A stretch of DNA of 33,203 bases from Phycicoccus jejuensis (GTDB lineage Bacteria; Actinomycetota; Actinomycetes; Actinomycetales; Dermatophilaceae), in the NCBI RefSeq assembly GCF_000720925.1, contig NZ_JOEE01000015.1, forward strand, positions 1 to 33,203, read 5' to 3'. The position numbers and the translations under genes were made by a program. Under the pieces are notes generated by a model. The model was not told the origin of the DNA, did no database searches, and saw nothing but the letters and a program-made list of their open reading frames with translations. Below are positions 12,436-20,989 of this stretch, piece by piece (position 1 is the stretch's first letter; each line of letters begins with the position of its first letter).

Positions 12436-12621
12436 CTAGTTCGCCCCTAATGCCTGTATTCGTTGGCTTTCTTGCGTGTTGCGCGCTCGCTTAGCGCGCT
12501 CCGACATGCCACGCGCGCCAGCGTCGCGCCTTACGAGGCATGCAATGCGCGCATGCAAAGCAAGCCGCGTGCCACGCTCCGCGCTATCGCGCTGTAATAG
12601 AGCGTGATGAGCAAGAAACAC
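12436..12621 (-). CDS. Doubtful 61-aa basic protein upstream of the minus-operon promoter
   Basis: An open frame with ATG at 12621, no clear ribosome site, and an Arg/Ala/His-rich product. Its C-terminal 24 residues (GMSERAKRARNTQESQRIQA and on) look protein-like. It lies upstream of the operator at 12396, so it would need its own promoter. It may be spurious; otherwise 12436-12675 holds only GC-rich palindromic words. Confidence 0.25.
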   Translation of the reverse strand: MFLAHHALLQRDSAERGTRLALHARIACLVRRDAGARGMSERAKRARNTQESQRIQALGAN

Positions 12622-12675
12622 CGCGATATCAGAGACTTGCTCGCGTTTGTAACAAACCGTGATCTCGGCCGCGCC

Positions 12676-12743
12676 GACCCACCCCCTGGGGTGTGGGTCC
12701 CTGTCGCCACACCCCCTCCCACCGGGGGCAGTCGCCGCCCCCG
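12676..12743 (+). promoter_or_regulatory. Overlapping hairpins upstream of the packaging operon
   Basis: GACCCA...TGGGTC with CCCC/GGGG (12676-12699) competes with a perfect 9-bp pair GGGGTGTGG (12688-12696) / CCACACCCC (12707-12715). A further hairpin, CGGGGGC (12723-12729) / GCCCCCG (12737-12743), follows. Mutually exclusive stems in front of the late genes suggest an attenuator. Since lambda cos lies just upstream of Nu1, a cos site here is the alternative. Confidence 0.45.
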
Positions 12744-12859
12744 AAAGTCGGCAACGTTTTAGCGAATTTGCTCACTCTTGATCGCACGGGTCGCCCCCGC
12801 GAGCTATGCGCCTCACGCGTGAGAAACGTCACCTAACACCCCCTTTGGAGCCCCCGAAC

Positions 12860-13243
12860 ATGGCAAACACGTCGCATTCGCCTCGTCGCCGGGGCGGTGT
12901 TGACGCTTGCGTCAACGAACTACCGAAGACCATCAAGATCGGTGCCTACGATTGGACGATCTGCATCCGAGATGGAGCGGACGACAAGTACGGTCAAGCC
13001 GATTTCGAGTACAGCCAGATCAACATCTGGCCGAGAAACCTAACGAGCCCCGGTCACGGCGTCGGAATAGTGCTGCATGAATGCCTGCACGTCATATTCG
13101 ACAACCACGGGCTCGGCAGACTGAAGCGGGATAAAGAGGATCGTGAAGAGCAGATCGTTCTCGGCTTCGAGGCGGGCCTGGTCTCGCTGTTCCGCGACAA
13201 TCCGAAGCTGCTCGTCTGGATGAGGCGGTGGCTTCATGGCTGA
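12860..13243 (+). CDS. HExxH putative metallopeptidase-like phage protein
   Basis: 127 aa from ATG 12860 with GGAG nine bases upstream; codons before it lack a ribosome site. HECLH at 73-77 is a zincin HExxH motif inside a helix, followed by RDKEDREEQIV (90-100), where a glutamate could be the third zinc ligand. Phage proteins with this layout are common near terminase genes, and their substrates are generally unknown. Its stop overlaps the terminase small subunit start by eight bases, so it is the first gene of the late operon. Confidence 0.7.
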   Translation: MANTSHSPRRRGGVDACVNELPKTIKIGAYDWTICIRDGADDKYGQADFEYSQINIWPRNLTSPGHGVGIVLHECLHVIFDNHGLGRLKRDKEDREEQIVLGFEAGLVSLFRDNPKLLVWMRRWLHG

Positions 13244-13877
13244 ACAGTACCCGCGAAAGCTCCCCGCAAAGCAGCTCGCGATACTGTTTGGTGTGAGTGA
13301 ACAACGAATCTCGCAGCTCAAGCGCAAAGGGAAGCTAAACCCCGACAGCGCGAACCTCTACGACGTGCAAGAGGCCAAGCAGTTGCGCGGTTTCCAGATG
13401 AGCGAGCACGGCGTACGCGTCGTCGCACAAACATACGGCAACGGCACCGGCAAGATCGCGCCGCCGAAGGTGACGCCGATGAATGCCGACGTGGTTCTCT
13501 CCCCCGAGGATCGCGAGGCACTCGGTATCGAGCCCAATGAGCAGATCGCGCCGTCGCCAAACAGTCACTTCGTGGCGGCAAGCCGCATCACGGAGCTGCG
13601 CGAGCAGAAGATCAAGGCCGAGATCGAGCGTATCGAGACGCGGGCCAAGAGAGAACGGGGCGAGCTGGTCGAAAGAGCGAAGGTGCAATCGTCGTTCATT
13701 GAGGCCGGAGCGCGGATCGCGGCGATCCTTCAGAACTTGCCTGCCGAGATCGCTTCGATCTTTGCGGACCCCGACAAGAAAGCCGAGGTCCGGCTGAAGG
13801 TGCAAACGCGCGTCGATCAGGCGCAGCACACGCTCTACACGTCAATGCGCGACTACGGAGAAGATGATGCTGGCTGA
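13236..13877 (+). CDS. terS: Terminase small subunit, Nu1-like
   Basis: 213 aa. Residues about 7-35 (KLPAKQLAILFGVSEQRISQ) are a winged-HTH typical of Nu1-type DNA recognition subunits. A long charged helix (about 115-150) and a helical C-terminal region (about 155-205) probably mediate oligomerisation and contact with the large subunit. It should bind the cos/packaging region and load the motor. It overlaps the upstream HExxH gene and, by 14 bases, the large subunit gene. Confidence 0.8.
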   Translation: MAEQYPRKLPAKQLAILFGVSEQRISQLKRKGKLNPDSANLYDVQEAKQLRGFQMSEHGVRVVAQTYGNGTGKIAPPKVTPMNADVVLSPEDREALGIEPNEQIAPSPNSHFVAASRITELREQKIKAEIERIETRAKRERGELVERAKVQSSFIEAGARIAAILQNLPAEIASIFADPDKKAEVRLKVQTRVDQAQHTLYTSMRDYGEDDAG

Positions 13878-15726
13878 CCCATTATTCGCAGGGCTGGCCG
13901 AAGGATTGAAGCCGAAGCCTCGGCTGAAGCTGTCTGAGTGGGCGGAAGCGAACCTAGTGCTGCCGCCTGAACGATCCGCGAGCCCCGGCCCATATCGCAT
14001 CGGCGACGCGGTCTTCCAACGCGGCATGATGGACGCGATCACCGATCCCGACAATGAGGACATCGTCTTCATCACGTCGTCCCAGGTCGGCAAGACGACC
14101 ATCCTTGTCGCGGCGCAAGGCTACTACTGCGAGGCGGAGCCGTGCGCGCAGCTCTCGGCGTGGCCTACGCAAGACCTGGCCGACAAGTACCAAGAAGAGT
14201 CGTTCGATACCACGGTGAGAGATTCGCCGAAGTGGAGAGCGGCGATGACTGGCAGCACCGAATATAAGGGCGGCCAGATCAATTTCGTCGGCGCGAACAC
14301 GCCGAACAAGCTCGCGATGCGGCCCATCCGTGTCGTTACGGGCGACGAGATCGACCGATGGCCCCTCAGCTCGTCGAAGGAAGGTTCGCCGGTCGAACTC
14401 GCCAAGAAGCGACGCACGACATACCACAACCGCAAAGGCCTGTGGGTGTCGACGCCGGTTCACGAAGACACCAGCGTCATCGTCCAGCTCTTCAAAGAGA
14501 CGCGGCAACACTACTTCCTCGTTACCTGCCCCGATTGCTCCGCCAAGCAAGTGCTGAAGTGGGACAACATCGTCTACAAGAAGGGGCAGGAGGAAGACGC
14601 GCTCTATCACTGCGACGACTGCGGTGCGCTGTGGACCGAGATGACAAAGCGCCGTCTCGTTCGCGAGGGCGAATGGCATCAAGTCGGCACCGTGATCGGC
14701 ACGCAGAAGGATGGCACGCCGATCCGACTGGCGACCCCGTTCAAATGCTTCAAGGTAGACGCTGGCGTGACGCCTGCGCGCGAGAAGATCGGTTTCTGGA
14801 TCAACGAGCTGTATTCGCCGTGGGTCTCGATGCGAGAGATCGCGAAGGCCTGGTCAGACTCGGAGGGCAACCCCGAGAAAGAACAGACCTTCTACAACAC
14901 GCGTCTCGGTCTTCCGTATCGCGGCGACATTTCGAGCTTCGCGGACCCTGAGAACTTGAAGTCGAGGCGTGAGAAGTATGATCCTGAGATCGTGCCGAAG
15001 CGCGCGGCGCTGCTCACAGCGGCCGTCGACGTGCAGGACGACCGCCTCGAAGTGCTGGTCGTGGCCTGGGGCAAGGGCGATGAGTGCTGGCTTCTGAAGC
15101 ATCACGTCATCCAGCTCGGCCCGAACACGGACGAAGCGTGGGACGAACTCGCGAAGTTCCTCGAAAGCGGCTTCAAGCACGAAGGCGCGGCAGGGGAGAC
15201 GCTCGGCATCTTCTCCGCCACTATCGACTCGGGCTCGGGCGCGCACACGCAGAAGGTCTACGACTTCAGCAACAAATGGCTGTTGGTCGGACGACGCTGG
15301 TACGCGCACAAGGGCGTGCCCGGCGACAAGAAGCCAGTCTGGATTAAGTCGGAGCAGCGCTTCAAGGACAAGACGAAGCTGTTTCTCGTCGGCACCTACG
15401 ACGCGAAGGCGACCATCTACACGCGATACGCAAACGCGAAGGTGGGGCCTGGCTACGTGCATATCCATGAGGGCATCTCGGACGACAAGATCGACCAGAT
15501 GACCGCTGAGCGCGCGGAGACGGACTACAAAGATGGTTTCCCCGTTCGAACGTGGACGAAGCCTCGGCATCGTCGAAACGAGATGCTCGATCTCATGGTC
15601 TACAACTACGCGGTTCGGTGTTCGGTGAACATCGACATGGATCATTGGATCAAGCGGCTCAACACCCCCAAAGAACAACAGCCGAAGCAGCTCAACGCTG
15701 CCGACATCGGCAAGCTGTTCAAATAG
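13864..15726 (+). CDS. terL: Terminase large subunit, GpA family
   Basis: 620 aa, full length for the family. The ATPase domain has SSQVGKTT (72-79, Walker A) and VVTGDEID (157-164, Walker B). A CPDC (222-225) ... CDDC (250-253) zinc knuckle follows, as in other GpA-type terminases. The nuclease domain starts near residue 380 with AAVDVQDDRLEVLVVAWG. It powers DNA translocation into the prohead and cuts the concatemer; GpA-family enzymes classically cut at cos. GGAG sits just before the tandem ATGs, and 13867 is an alternative start. Confidence 0.95.
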   Translation: MMLADPLFAGLAEGLKPKPRLKLSEWAEANLVLPPERSASPGPYRIGDAVFQRGMMDAITDPDNEDIVFITSSQVGKTTILVAAQGYYCEAEPCAQLSAWPTQDLADKYQEESFDTTVRDSPKWRAAMTGSTEYKGGQINFVGANTPNKLAMRPIRVVTGDEIDRWPLSSSKEGSPVELAKKRRTTYHNRKGLWVSTPVHEDTSVIVQLFKETRQHYFLVTCPDCSAKQVLKWDNIVYKKGQEEDALYHCDDCGALWTEMTKRRLVREGEWHQVGTVIGTQKDGTPIRLATPFKCFKVDAGVTPAREKIGFWINELYSPWVSMREIAKAWSDSEGNPEKEQTFYNTRLGLPYRGDISSFADPENLKSRREKYDPEIVPKRAALLTAAVDVQDDRLEVLVVAWGKGDECWLLKHHVIQLGPNTDEAWDELAKFLESGFKHEGAAGETLGIFSATIDSGSGAHTQKVYDFSNKWLLVGRRWYAHKGVPGDKKPVWIKSEQRFKDKTKLFLVGTYDAKATIYTRYANAKVGPGYVHIHEGISDDKIDQMTAERAETDYKDGFPVRTWTKPRHRRNEMLDLMVYNYAVRCSVNIDMDHWIKRLNTPKEQQPKQLNAADIGKLFK

Positions 15727-15733
15727 CTCCCTC

Positions 15734-15782
15734 GGAGGGCAGACATGGCTAACACACCGGGTGCCTGCCCTCCGGGGCAGGC
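15734..15782 (+). promoter_or_regulatory. Alternative hairpins controlling gpW translation start
   Basis: The ribosome site GGAGGGCAG (15734-15742) is perfectly complementary over 9 bp to CTGCCCTCC (15765-15773) inside the gene, which would bury the SD and loop out the ATG. That same segment also forms an exclusive 8-bp hairpin, GCCTGCCC (15763-15770) / GGGCAGGC (15775-15782), which would free the SD. Confidence 0.5.
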
Positions 15783-16056
15783 GCAGAGCTTCAACGCGGA
15801 CCTACCCGACTGCGTGGCGCAGGTCTCCGCGATCTATCAGGCGTACGTCGCTGTCGTGGCCGGAAAGAGCCGCGTCGTCGTGCGCTTCAACGACCGATGG
15901 ACTGAGTACGCAAGGCCCGACGCGCCTGCGCTGCTCATGCTCTATCAGACACTCTACGCACAATGCCCTGGCGCGCAAGCAGCCGGGCTGCCGGACCTCA
16001 ACCCGAACCTTCGAGTTCAGCGCGGACGACCGGCGAGGGGACATATCCGATGGTAG
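15745..16056 (+). CDS. gpW-like head-tail joining protein
   Basis: 103 aa. The central part matches the gpW pattern: a helix containing QVSAIYQAYVAVVAG, then two β-strands (SRVVVRFNDRWTEYAR) and a second helix (APALLMLYQTLYAQ). Lambda gpW is a small protein that binds the portal to close the head. Gene order terminase - gpW - portal is exactly lambda-like. The C-terminus extends past the core by about 25 residues. Translation may be limited by the hairpins at its start. Its end overlaps the portal start. Confidence 0.8.
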   Translation: MANTPGACPPGQAQSFNADLPDCVAQVSAIYQAYVAVVAGKSRVVVRFNDRWTEYARPDAPALLMLYQTLYAQCPGAQAAGLPDLNPNLRVQRGRPARGHIRW

Positions 16057-17663
16057 AACTGGTGCTAGAAGACGGTGGTCGCCTAGACCACGAACATCTG
16101 CGCCCCGGCTTCGGCTTCAGCTACTCGCCGAGCCTCACTTCGGCCGACGTGGTCGCCTGGCGCAGCAAAGACCGAACGGCTGCCGCAGCGCGCGATGCGT
16201 CGCGTACTAACCCGTATGGCGCGAGCGCAAAGCGGGCGACCGTCGACAGCGTCGTCGGTCTGAATTTCAAGCTTCAGTACATGCCGAACGCCGAGCTGCT
16301 CGGCGTGAGCGAGGAAGAGGCCCTCGAATACGCCGACATGGTCGAGAACATGTGGGATGTAGCGGCCAACTCATCGCTGTTCCATCTCGACGCGCAGCGC
16401 ATGCAGACCTTCTCCGGCCTGATGCGGACGGCCTACGCTGGCTACTACATCGACGGCGAAGTGCTTGCCACCATAGAGTGGAAAGAGGCGTTCAACGGCG
16501 ACCGCACCTGTCTGCATCTGCTCGACCCGCAACGGCTGTCTGACCCGCGAGGCGCTATCGACTACACCGGCAAGCGCCGGATGGGCGTCGACCGCGACAA
16601 GCACGGTGCGCCGACAGCCTACAACATCCGCGAATGCACGATAAGCGACGTGGCGATCTGGGGGCCTGCGGGCTCACAGTTCGCCTGGCGCAAGGTGCCT
16701 CGCTACACGCCGTGGGGACGGCTGAACGTCATCCACTTCTTCGAGCACGACGCGCCGGACATGACGCGAGGCATGACCTCGTTCACGACCGCGTTGCTGC
16801 CGATGCGGCTGCTTCAGGACTACAACATCACCGAACTGGAAAGCGCGGCGATCCGCGCGACCTATGCGGCGGTGATTGAAAGCGATCTGAAGTACGAAGA
16901 CGCGATGAAGGTCATCGGTGCCGAGCACCGGAAGGCTATCGAGGAAAACCCCGTCCTCGACTTCACGCTCCGCATGATGGCGGACAAGGCCGACTTCTAC
17001 AAAGGCCAGGAGTTCAAGTTCGGCAAGAGCAAAGTCGCTCACCTGCTACCGAATGAGAAACTGCACATGGTGCAGGGTAATCAGTCGGTCTCGGCGCTGA
17101 AGGACTTCAACTCCGTCAACCTCTACACGCTCGCTTCGGCGCTCGGTGTCGACTACGCAACGCTGACGAAGGACTTCTCATCGACGAACTACAGCGGCGC
17201 TCGCGCGGCGTTGTTCGACGTGTGGCGGTCCTACGAAGTGCGGCGCTCGGCGTTCATCGACGCCGTCCCGGTGCCGTTCTTCGGGGCCTGGCTGGAAGAG
17301 CAGATCGCGCTTCGCGGCACGATCCCGATGCTCGGCAAGAAGTCGTTCTACGAAGTGCGTGACGCGATCTGCCGTTGCACGTTCGAGACGTGGTCGAAGC
17401 CGCGCCTTGACCCGCTGAAGGAAAACCAGGCGGATCAGGTGCTCTACGACATGGGCGCGCTCGATCTCAAGAGCATCTGCGCGGCCGATGGCCGTGACTA
17501 CCGCAAGGTGCTGGTGCAGCGCGCCGCAGAGAAGGCACTTCTGAACAAGCTCGGGCTGAAGCCCGAAGACATCAACCCCGAACTGAACGCCAACAAGATC
17601 AAAGCGAACGCCGCAAAGGGCGAAAACGCAGGTCAAGAAGGCGGAGGAACAGGAGAAGCATAG
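16050..17663 (+). CDS. Portal protein, lambda gpB-like
   Basis: 537 aa from ATG 16050, with GAGGGG nine bases upstream; earlier in-frame codons overlap gpW. Typical portal features are NPYGASAKRATVDSVVGLNF early, then the DLPRIHLV-like region replaced here by FAWRKVPRYTPWGRLNVIHF. Next comes RGMTSFTTALLPMRLLQDYN and a C-terminal clip-to-stem region with LASALGVDYATLTKDFSSTN. Portals form the dodecameric ring at the packaging vertex. Its last codon overlaps the GTG of the protease gene. Confidence 0.92.
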   Translation: MVELVLEDGGRLDHEHLRPGFGFSYSPSLTSADVVAWRSKDRTAAAARDASRTNPYGASAKRATVDSVVGLNFKLQYMPNAELLGVSEEEALEYADMVENMWDVAANSSLFHLDAQRMQTFSGLMRTAYAGYYIDGEVLATIEWKEAFNGDRTCLHLLDPQRLSDPRGAIDYTGKRRMGVDRDKHGAPTAYNIRECTISDVAIWGPAGSQFAWRKVPRYTPWGRLNVIHFFEHDAPDMTRGMTSFTTALLPMRLLQDYNITELESAAIRATYAAVIESDLKYEDAMKVIGAEHRKAIEENPVLDFTLRMMADKADFYKGQEFKFGKSKVAHLLPNEKLHMVQGNQSVSALKDFNSVNLYTLASALGVDYATLTKDFSSTNYSGARAALFDVWRSYEVRRSAFIDAVPVPFFGAWLEEQIALRGTIPMLGKKSFYEVRDAICRCTFETWSKPRLDPLKENQADQVLYDMGALDLKSICAADGRDYRKVLVQRAAEKALLNKLGLKPEDINPELNANKIKANAAKGENAGQEGGGTGEA

Positions 17664-19006
17664 TGACGCATCTCGCGCATATCGCGACGCGCCTGTTCAA
17701 CACGCCGCTACTGCTCACCCCTGAGTACGCCAGCGTCGTGACGAGCGTGCTGTCGGATCGCGTCGGCGTGGTGCCGTTCGCTGCCGACGAGGTCGTGCAG
17801 AGTTACGTGCGGCCCAAGAGCCGGGCGGTGATGAACCGACGCTCCGGCATCGTGACGTTCCCCGTGGTGGGTGGGCTCATCCATCGCGGCGACATGGAGG
17901 CATCGAGCAGCGGCGGCGACATGATGTCGTACACGCGCTTGCACAACCAGCTCGAAACGCTCTTCGAGGACGACAAGGTTCGCGGCATCCTGCTCGACAT
18001 CGACAGCGGCGGCGGTGAAGCGGCCGGTCTATCCGAGCTGGTGAGCTGGCTGCCGAAAGCCTCGAAGCAAGCTGGCAAGCCAGTGTGGGGCATCGCGAAC
18101 ACCACGGCGGGCAGCGCGGCATACTGGCTTGCCTCCGCTACGGATCGCCTCTTCGCTGCGCCGACCGCATCGCGGATCGGCTCAGTAGGCGTCTACGTGC
18201 AACACGTCGACGTGTCGAAGCAGGTGGAGAAGAAAGGCGTCGTCGTCTCGTTCATCTATGCAGGCGACCACAAGATTGACGGCAACCCGTTCGCGGCGTT
18301 GTCCGACGAGGTACGCGCTTCGATCCAAACGAGCGTGGACAGACTTTACGGCGAGTTCGTCAGCGCCGTGGCGAGCAATCGCGACCTAGACGAGAAAGCG
18401 GTTCGAGCGACGCAGGCGAGGGTCTACGGACCCGAGGAAGCCTACGAGCTTGGACTTGTCGACGGTGTTGGTGGCTTGGGCAGTGTTCTAGCTGCTTTCA
18501 CCGATCACCTTAACCGCCCCTCAGTGGGCTACACCCCTCATGGAGATTCCATGTCCAAAGAACTGATCTACGATCAGGCCGCGCTTGATCGCGCGCAGGC
18601 GGCAGGTGTTGCGACCGGCAAGGCCGAGAGCGCTTCCGCTATCGAGTCCCTTCAGAAGCAGCTCGCCGACGCCGCCAACGAACGCAAGGCGCTGCTCGCG
18701 GCATTCGCCGAGGTCGCTGGCGACAGCCCGAAGGTCGCGGTGTTCGTCGAAGCGCTGAACGACGGCGTCGCCCCGGCGACCGCCTCGAAGTTCGCCGCGA
18801 AGATCGAAGCGCCGAAGGCGGCTCCGGCTGCCGAGACGAAGACGGCCACGCAGGTCGACGCTGACCGGCTGATGCAGCGTCATGCGCCGAACGTGTCGGA
18901 CGACGGTGACAGCGAAGCGAACGCCGATCCGAAGGCCGCGCGCTTGGCCGAGATCAGCGGCTCGATGAAGGCGTTCAACGCCTCGCGCGGCTTCAAGGCC
19001 AAGTAA
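17663..19006 (+). CDS. Head maturation protease (S49/gpC-like) with C-terminal scaffold domain
   Basis: 447 aa, starting with GTG in a TAGTG overlap with the portal stop. Residues about 60-285 are an S49/SppA-type serine protease: DSGGG (114-118) forms the oxyanion loop, S151 in TTAGSAAYW is the nucleophile and K204 in GDHKIDG the general base. After about residue 295 the sequence turns into an Ala/Glu/Lys-rich helical scaffold, also made separately from an internal start. It processes scaffold and portal during prohead maturation. Confidence 0.92.
   Translation: MTHLAHIATRLFNTPLLLTPEYASVVTSVLSDRVGVVPFAADEVVQSYVRPKSRAVMNRRSGIVTFPVVGGLIHRGDMEASSSGGDMMSYTRLHNQLETLFEDDKVRGILLDIDSGGGEAAGLSELVSWLPKASKQAGKPVWGIANTTAGSAAYWLASATDRLFAAPTASRIGSVGVYVQHVDVSKQVEKKGVVVSFIYAGDHKIDGNPFAALSDEVRASIQTSVDRLYGEFVSAVASNRDLDEKAVRATQARVYGPEEAYELGLVDGVGGLGSVLAAFTDHLNRPSVGYTPHGDSMSKELIYDQAALDRAQAAGVATGKAESASAIESLQKQLADAANERKALLAAFAEVAGDSPKVAVFVEALNDGVAPATASKFAAKIEAPKAAPAAETKTATQVDADRLMQRHAPNVSDDGDSEANADPKAARLAEISGSMKAFNASRGFKAK
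18551..19006 (+). CDS. Nested scaffold protein, Nu3-like (internal in-frame start)
   Basis: An in-frame ATG at 18551 within the protease gene has a clean GGAG ribosome site five bases upstream. It would yield a 151-aa Ala-rich helical protein (MSKELIYDQAALDRAQAAGV at its start) with a predicted coiled region and a basic C-terminus (SRGFKAK). Lambda makes scaffold Nu3 from the 3' end of gene C in the same way, so I infer the same design. Position, spacing and composition agree. Confidence 0.75.
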   Translation: MSKELIYDQAALDRAQAAGVATGKAESASAIESLQKQLADAANERKALLAAFAEVAGDSPKVAVFVEALNDGVAPATASKFAAKIEAPKAAPAAETKTATQVDADRLMQRHAPNVSDDGDSEANADPKAARLAEISGSMKAFNASRGFKAK

Positions 19007-19034
19007 CCAACCCCTTCACCGATAGGAGGACAGC

Positions 19035-19442
19035 ATGGCTGTCGACAACTGGAATCTTCCGTATCCCGTGCGGACGGGCGACGCTGACAGCGTCGCGACG
19101 CACGTCAACCTTGAAATGCCGGGCTCGCGTCCGAAGTTTCAGAACTTCACCCTGACCGCTGGTCAGGTCTACGCCAAGGGCTCCGTGCTCGGCCAGGTGG
19201 CGGCGAACAGCAAGCTCAAGCTTGCGGCCGCTGCGGCTGGCGACGGATCGCAGAACCCCATCGCCGTCCTGAACACCGATGTCGACGCCACGGCGGGCGA
19301 TGTCACGTTCGACGTGATGGTGAGCGGAGCTGTCCTGAACCCGAACGCGCTCGTTCTCGGTGTGGGCACCACTCTCGCCGTCGCGCAAGCCGCGCTGAAC
19401 GGTCGCGGCTTCGCGTTCCGGACGCCGGGCTTCTCCGGCTAA
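19035..19442 (+). CDS. Head decoration protein, gpD family
   Basis: 135 aa, behind the strong AGGAGGA ribosome site at 19024-19030. Shows the gpD pattern: FQNFTLTAGQVYAKGSVLGQ followed by LKLAAAAAGDGSQNPIAVLN and a β-strand region FDVMVSGAVLNPNALVLG. Trimers of gpD cap the capsid lattice and stabilise it after expansion. It precedes the capsid gene as in lambda, separated here by a terminator that would lower read-through. Confidence 0.9.
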   Translation: MAVDNWNLPYPVRTGDADSVATHVNLEMPGSRPKFQNFTLTAGQVYAKGSVLGQVAANSKLKLAAAAAGDGSQNPIAVLNTDVDATAGDVTFDVMVSGAVLNPNALVLGVGTTLAVAQAALNGRGFAFRTPGFSG

Positions 19443-19473
19443 TCGCCTTTTCGTTCGTCATCCTAAGCAGACG

Positions 19474-19499
19474 CGGCCGTCCCTCGGGGCGGCCGTTTT
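19474..19499 (+). terminator. Terminator between decoration and capsid genes
   Basis: CGGCCGTCC (19474-19482), loop CTCG, GGGCGGCCG (19487-19495) with one U·G pair, then TTTT. Confidence 0.85.
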
Positions 19500-19527
19500 G
19501 CTTTCCAGCTCCCAAAGGGACTACCAC

Positions 19528-20583
19528 ATGACTATCCAACTCTCGCGCTACGAAACGTGGGAACTCGACGCAATGGTCGAGCAGTTGGAGCGCCCCAATC
19601 CGTGGCTGCTCCGCACGTTCTTCGGCCGTTCGAAGTTCTTCGACACCAAGCAGATCGAGTTCGACATCGTTGATCGCGGTCGCCGCATGGCTCCGTTCGT
19701 CGCGCCCACCGTTGCGGGCAAGCCGATGGTCCGCGAGGGCTACCGGACCCGCACGCTCACCCCGGCCTACATCAAGCCGACTGCGCTGGTTCGTCCCGGC
19801 GAAGCGTTCACCCGCCTGCCGGGCGAGGGCGCTTACGGCGGCGTGATGACGCCGAAGCAGCGTTTCGACAAGATCGTCGCGGAGTACCTCGCGCTGCATG
19901 AGGACATGATCGACAACCGCTTGGAGTGGATGGCCGCGCAGACTCTCGTCAACGGCGCGATCACCATCTCGGGCGAGTCGTATCCGACCGTCACCGTCGA
20001 TTTCGGCCGCGATCCGTCGCTGCACGTCACCCTCACGGGTGGGGCAACCTGGGACCAGTCGACCTCGGCCCCGCTCGAAGACATCGAGAACGCGTCGCTG
20101 AACGTTCGCCAGATCAGCAAGGGCGCAATCGTGACCGATCTGGTCATGAGCGGCTCCGCGTGGAATCTTCTGAAGCGCAATCAGGAGATCACCGACCTGA
20201 TCGACATCCGCTTCCGGCGCGACCTGAACGGCGCTACCTCCATCGACGGTGGCCCGCGCACGAACCTGAACGAGCCGGTTTACGTCGGCACGCTTCAGGG
20301 CCGGATCGACATGTGGGTGTACGACTCGTACTACCTCGACGACAACGGCGCTTCGCAGCCCTACATCCCGGCGAACACCGTGATCGGCATCGCGACCGGC
20401 GCGCTGGAAGGCACGCAGTATTACGGCGCGATCCTCGATCTCGACGCCGAGATTCAGGCGCGTCGGTCCTTCAGCAAGTCGAAGGTGCTGTTCAACCCGT
20501 CCGGTCTCGAACTGGTCACGCAGTCGGGTCCGCTGCTCGCGCCTCGGCGTCCCAACGCGATGTTCGTGCTGACCGTCAAGTAA
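19528..20583 (+). CDS. Major capsid protein, gpE family
   Basis: 351 aa from ATG 19528, with AAAGGGA upstream; ten earlier in-frame codons overlap the terminator and are rejected. The HK97-fold gpE pattern is clear: RPNPWLLRTFF near the N-terminus (NPWLLRTFFGRSKFFDTKQI), the GYRTRTLTPAYIKPTALVRP loop, the long spine helix with MIDNRLEWMAAQTL, and PFR/IDMWVYDSYYLDDNG in the P-domain. Forms the icosahedral shell. Terminators on both sides suggest that its mRNA level is set separately. Confidence 0.95.
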   Translation: MTIQLSRYETWELDAMVEQLERPNPWLLRTFFGRSKFFDTKQIEFDIVDRGRRMAPFVAPTVAGKPMVREGYRTRTLTPAYIKPTALVRPGEAFTRLPGEGAYGGVMTPKQRFDKIVAEYLALHEDMIDNRLEWMAAQTLVNGAITISGESYPTVTVDFGRDPSLHVTLTGGATWDQSTSAPLEDIENASLNVRQISKGAIVTDLVMSGSAWNLLKRNQEITDLIDIRFRRDLNGATSIDGGPRTNLNEPVYVGTLQGRIDMWVYDSYYLDDNGASQPYIPANTVIGIATGALEGTQYYGAILDLDAEIQARRSFSKSKVLFNPSGLELVTQSGPLLAPRRPNAMFVLTVK

Positions 20584-20605
20584 GGTCAGGCAGCTCACTC
20601 GCCTT

Positions 20606-20643
20606 ACGCCTCGCTCTCGTTTGAGGGCGAGGCGTTCCTTTTA
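20606..20643 (+). terminator. Terminator after the major capsid gene
   Basis: ACGCCTCGC (20606-20614) pairs with GCGAGGCGT (20627-20635), with an inner CTC/GAG extension, followed by TCCTTTTA. Confidence 0.8.
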
Positions 20644-20664
20644 TCCCCCGCTAGGAGAACTCCG

Positions 20665-20949
20665 ATGGTTAAGGTTGTCACCACCAAGAGCGTGACCTTC
20701 ACGACCCCTGTGCTTGACGCTAAGGGCAAGCCGCAGATGACCAAGCTCAAGTACAACAAGCGTGAGATCGAAGCTCCGCTTGTCGACCACCAACGTCACT
20801 TGGCTGGCACGGTGATCGAGGTCGACAAGGAATTTGCCGCCGATCTGATCGCGCGCAAACTGGCACGCGTGCCGGATGTCGCTCTCGATGACGTGGTCGA
20901 TCCGATCAAGCAGACCGAGACCCAGGCACAGGCCGACCCCCTCGCTTAA
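20665..20949 (+). CDS. Hypothetical head-completion region protein (94 aa)
   Basis: Begins behind TAGGAGAA seven bases upstream. The N-terminal half is β-rich and basic (VKVVTTKSVTFTTPVLDAKG), and the C-terminal tail is acidic and disordered (TETQAQADPLA). In lambda this slot after gene E holds FI, a packaging accessory factor, but I see no sequence reason to equate them. Structural-operon position is the main clue. Confidence 0.65.
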   Translation: MVKVVTTKSVTFTTPVLDAKGKPQMTKLKYNKREIEAPLVDHQRHLAGTVIEVDKEFAADLIARKLARVPDVALDDVVDPIKQTETQAQADPLA

Positions 20950-20989
20950 CGCGCGGGGCTTCGGTCCCCGTCTAGCTCGGTAGGACACC

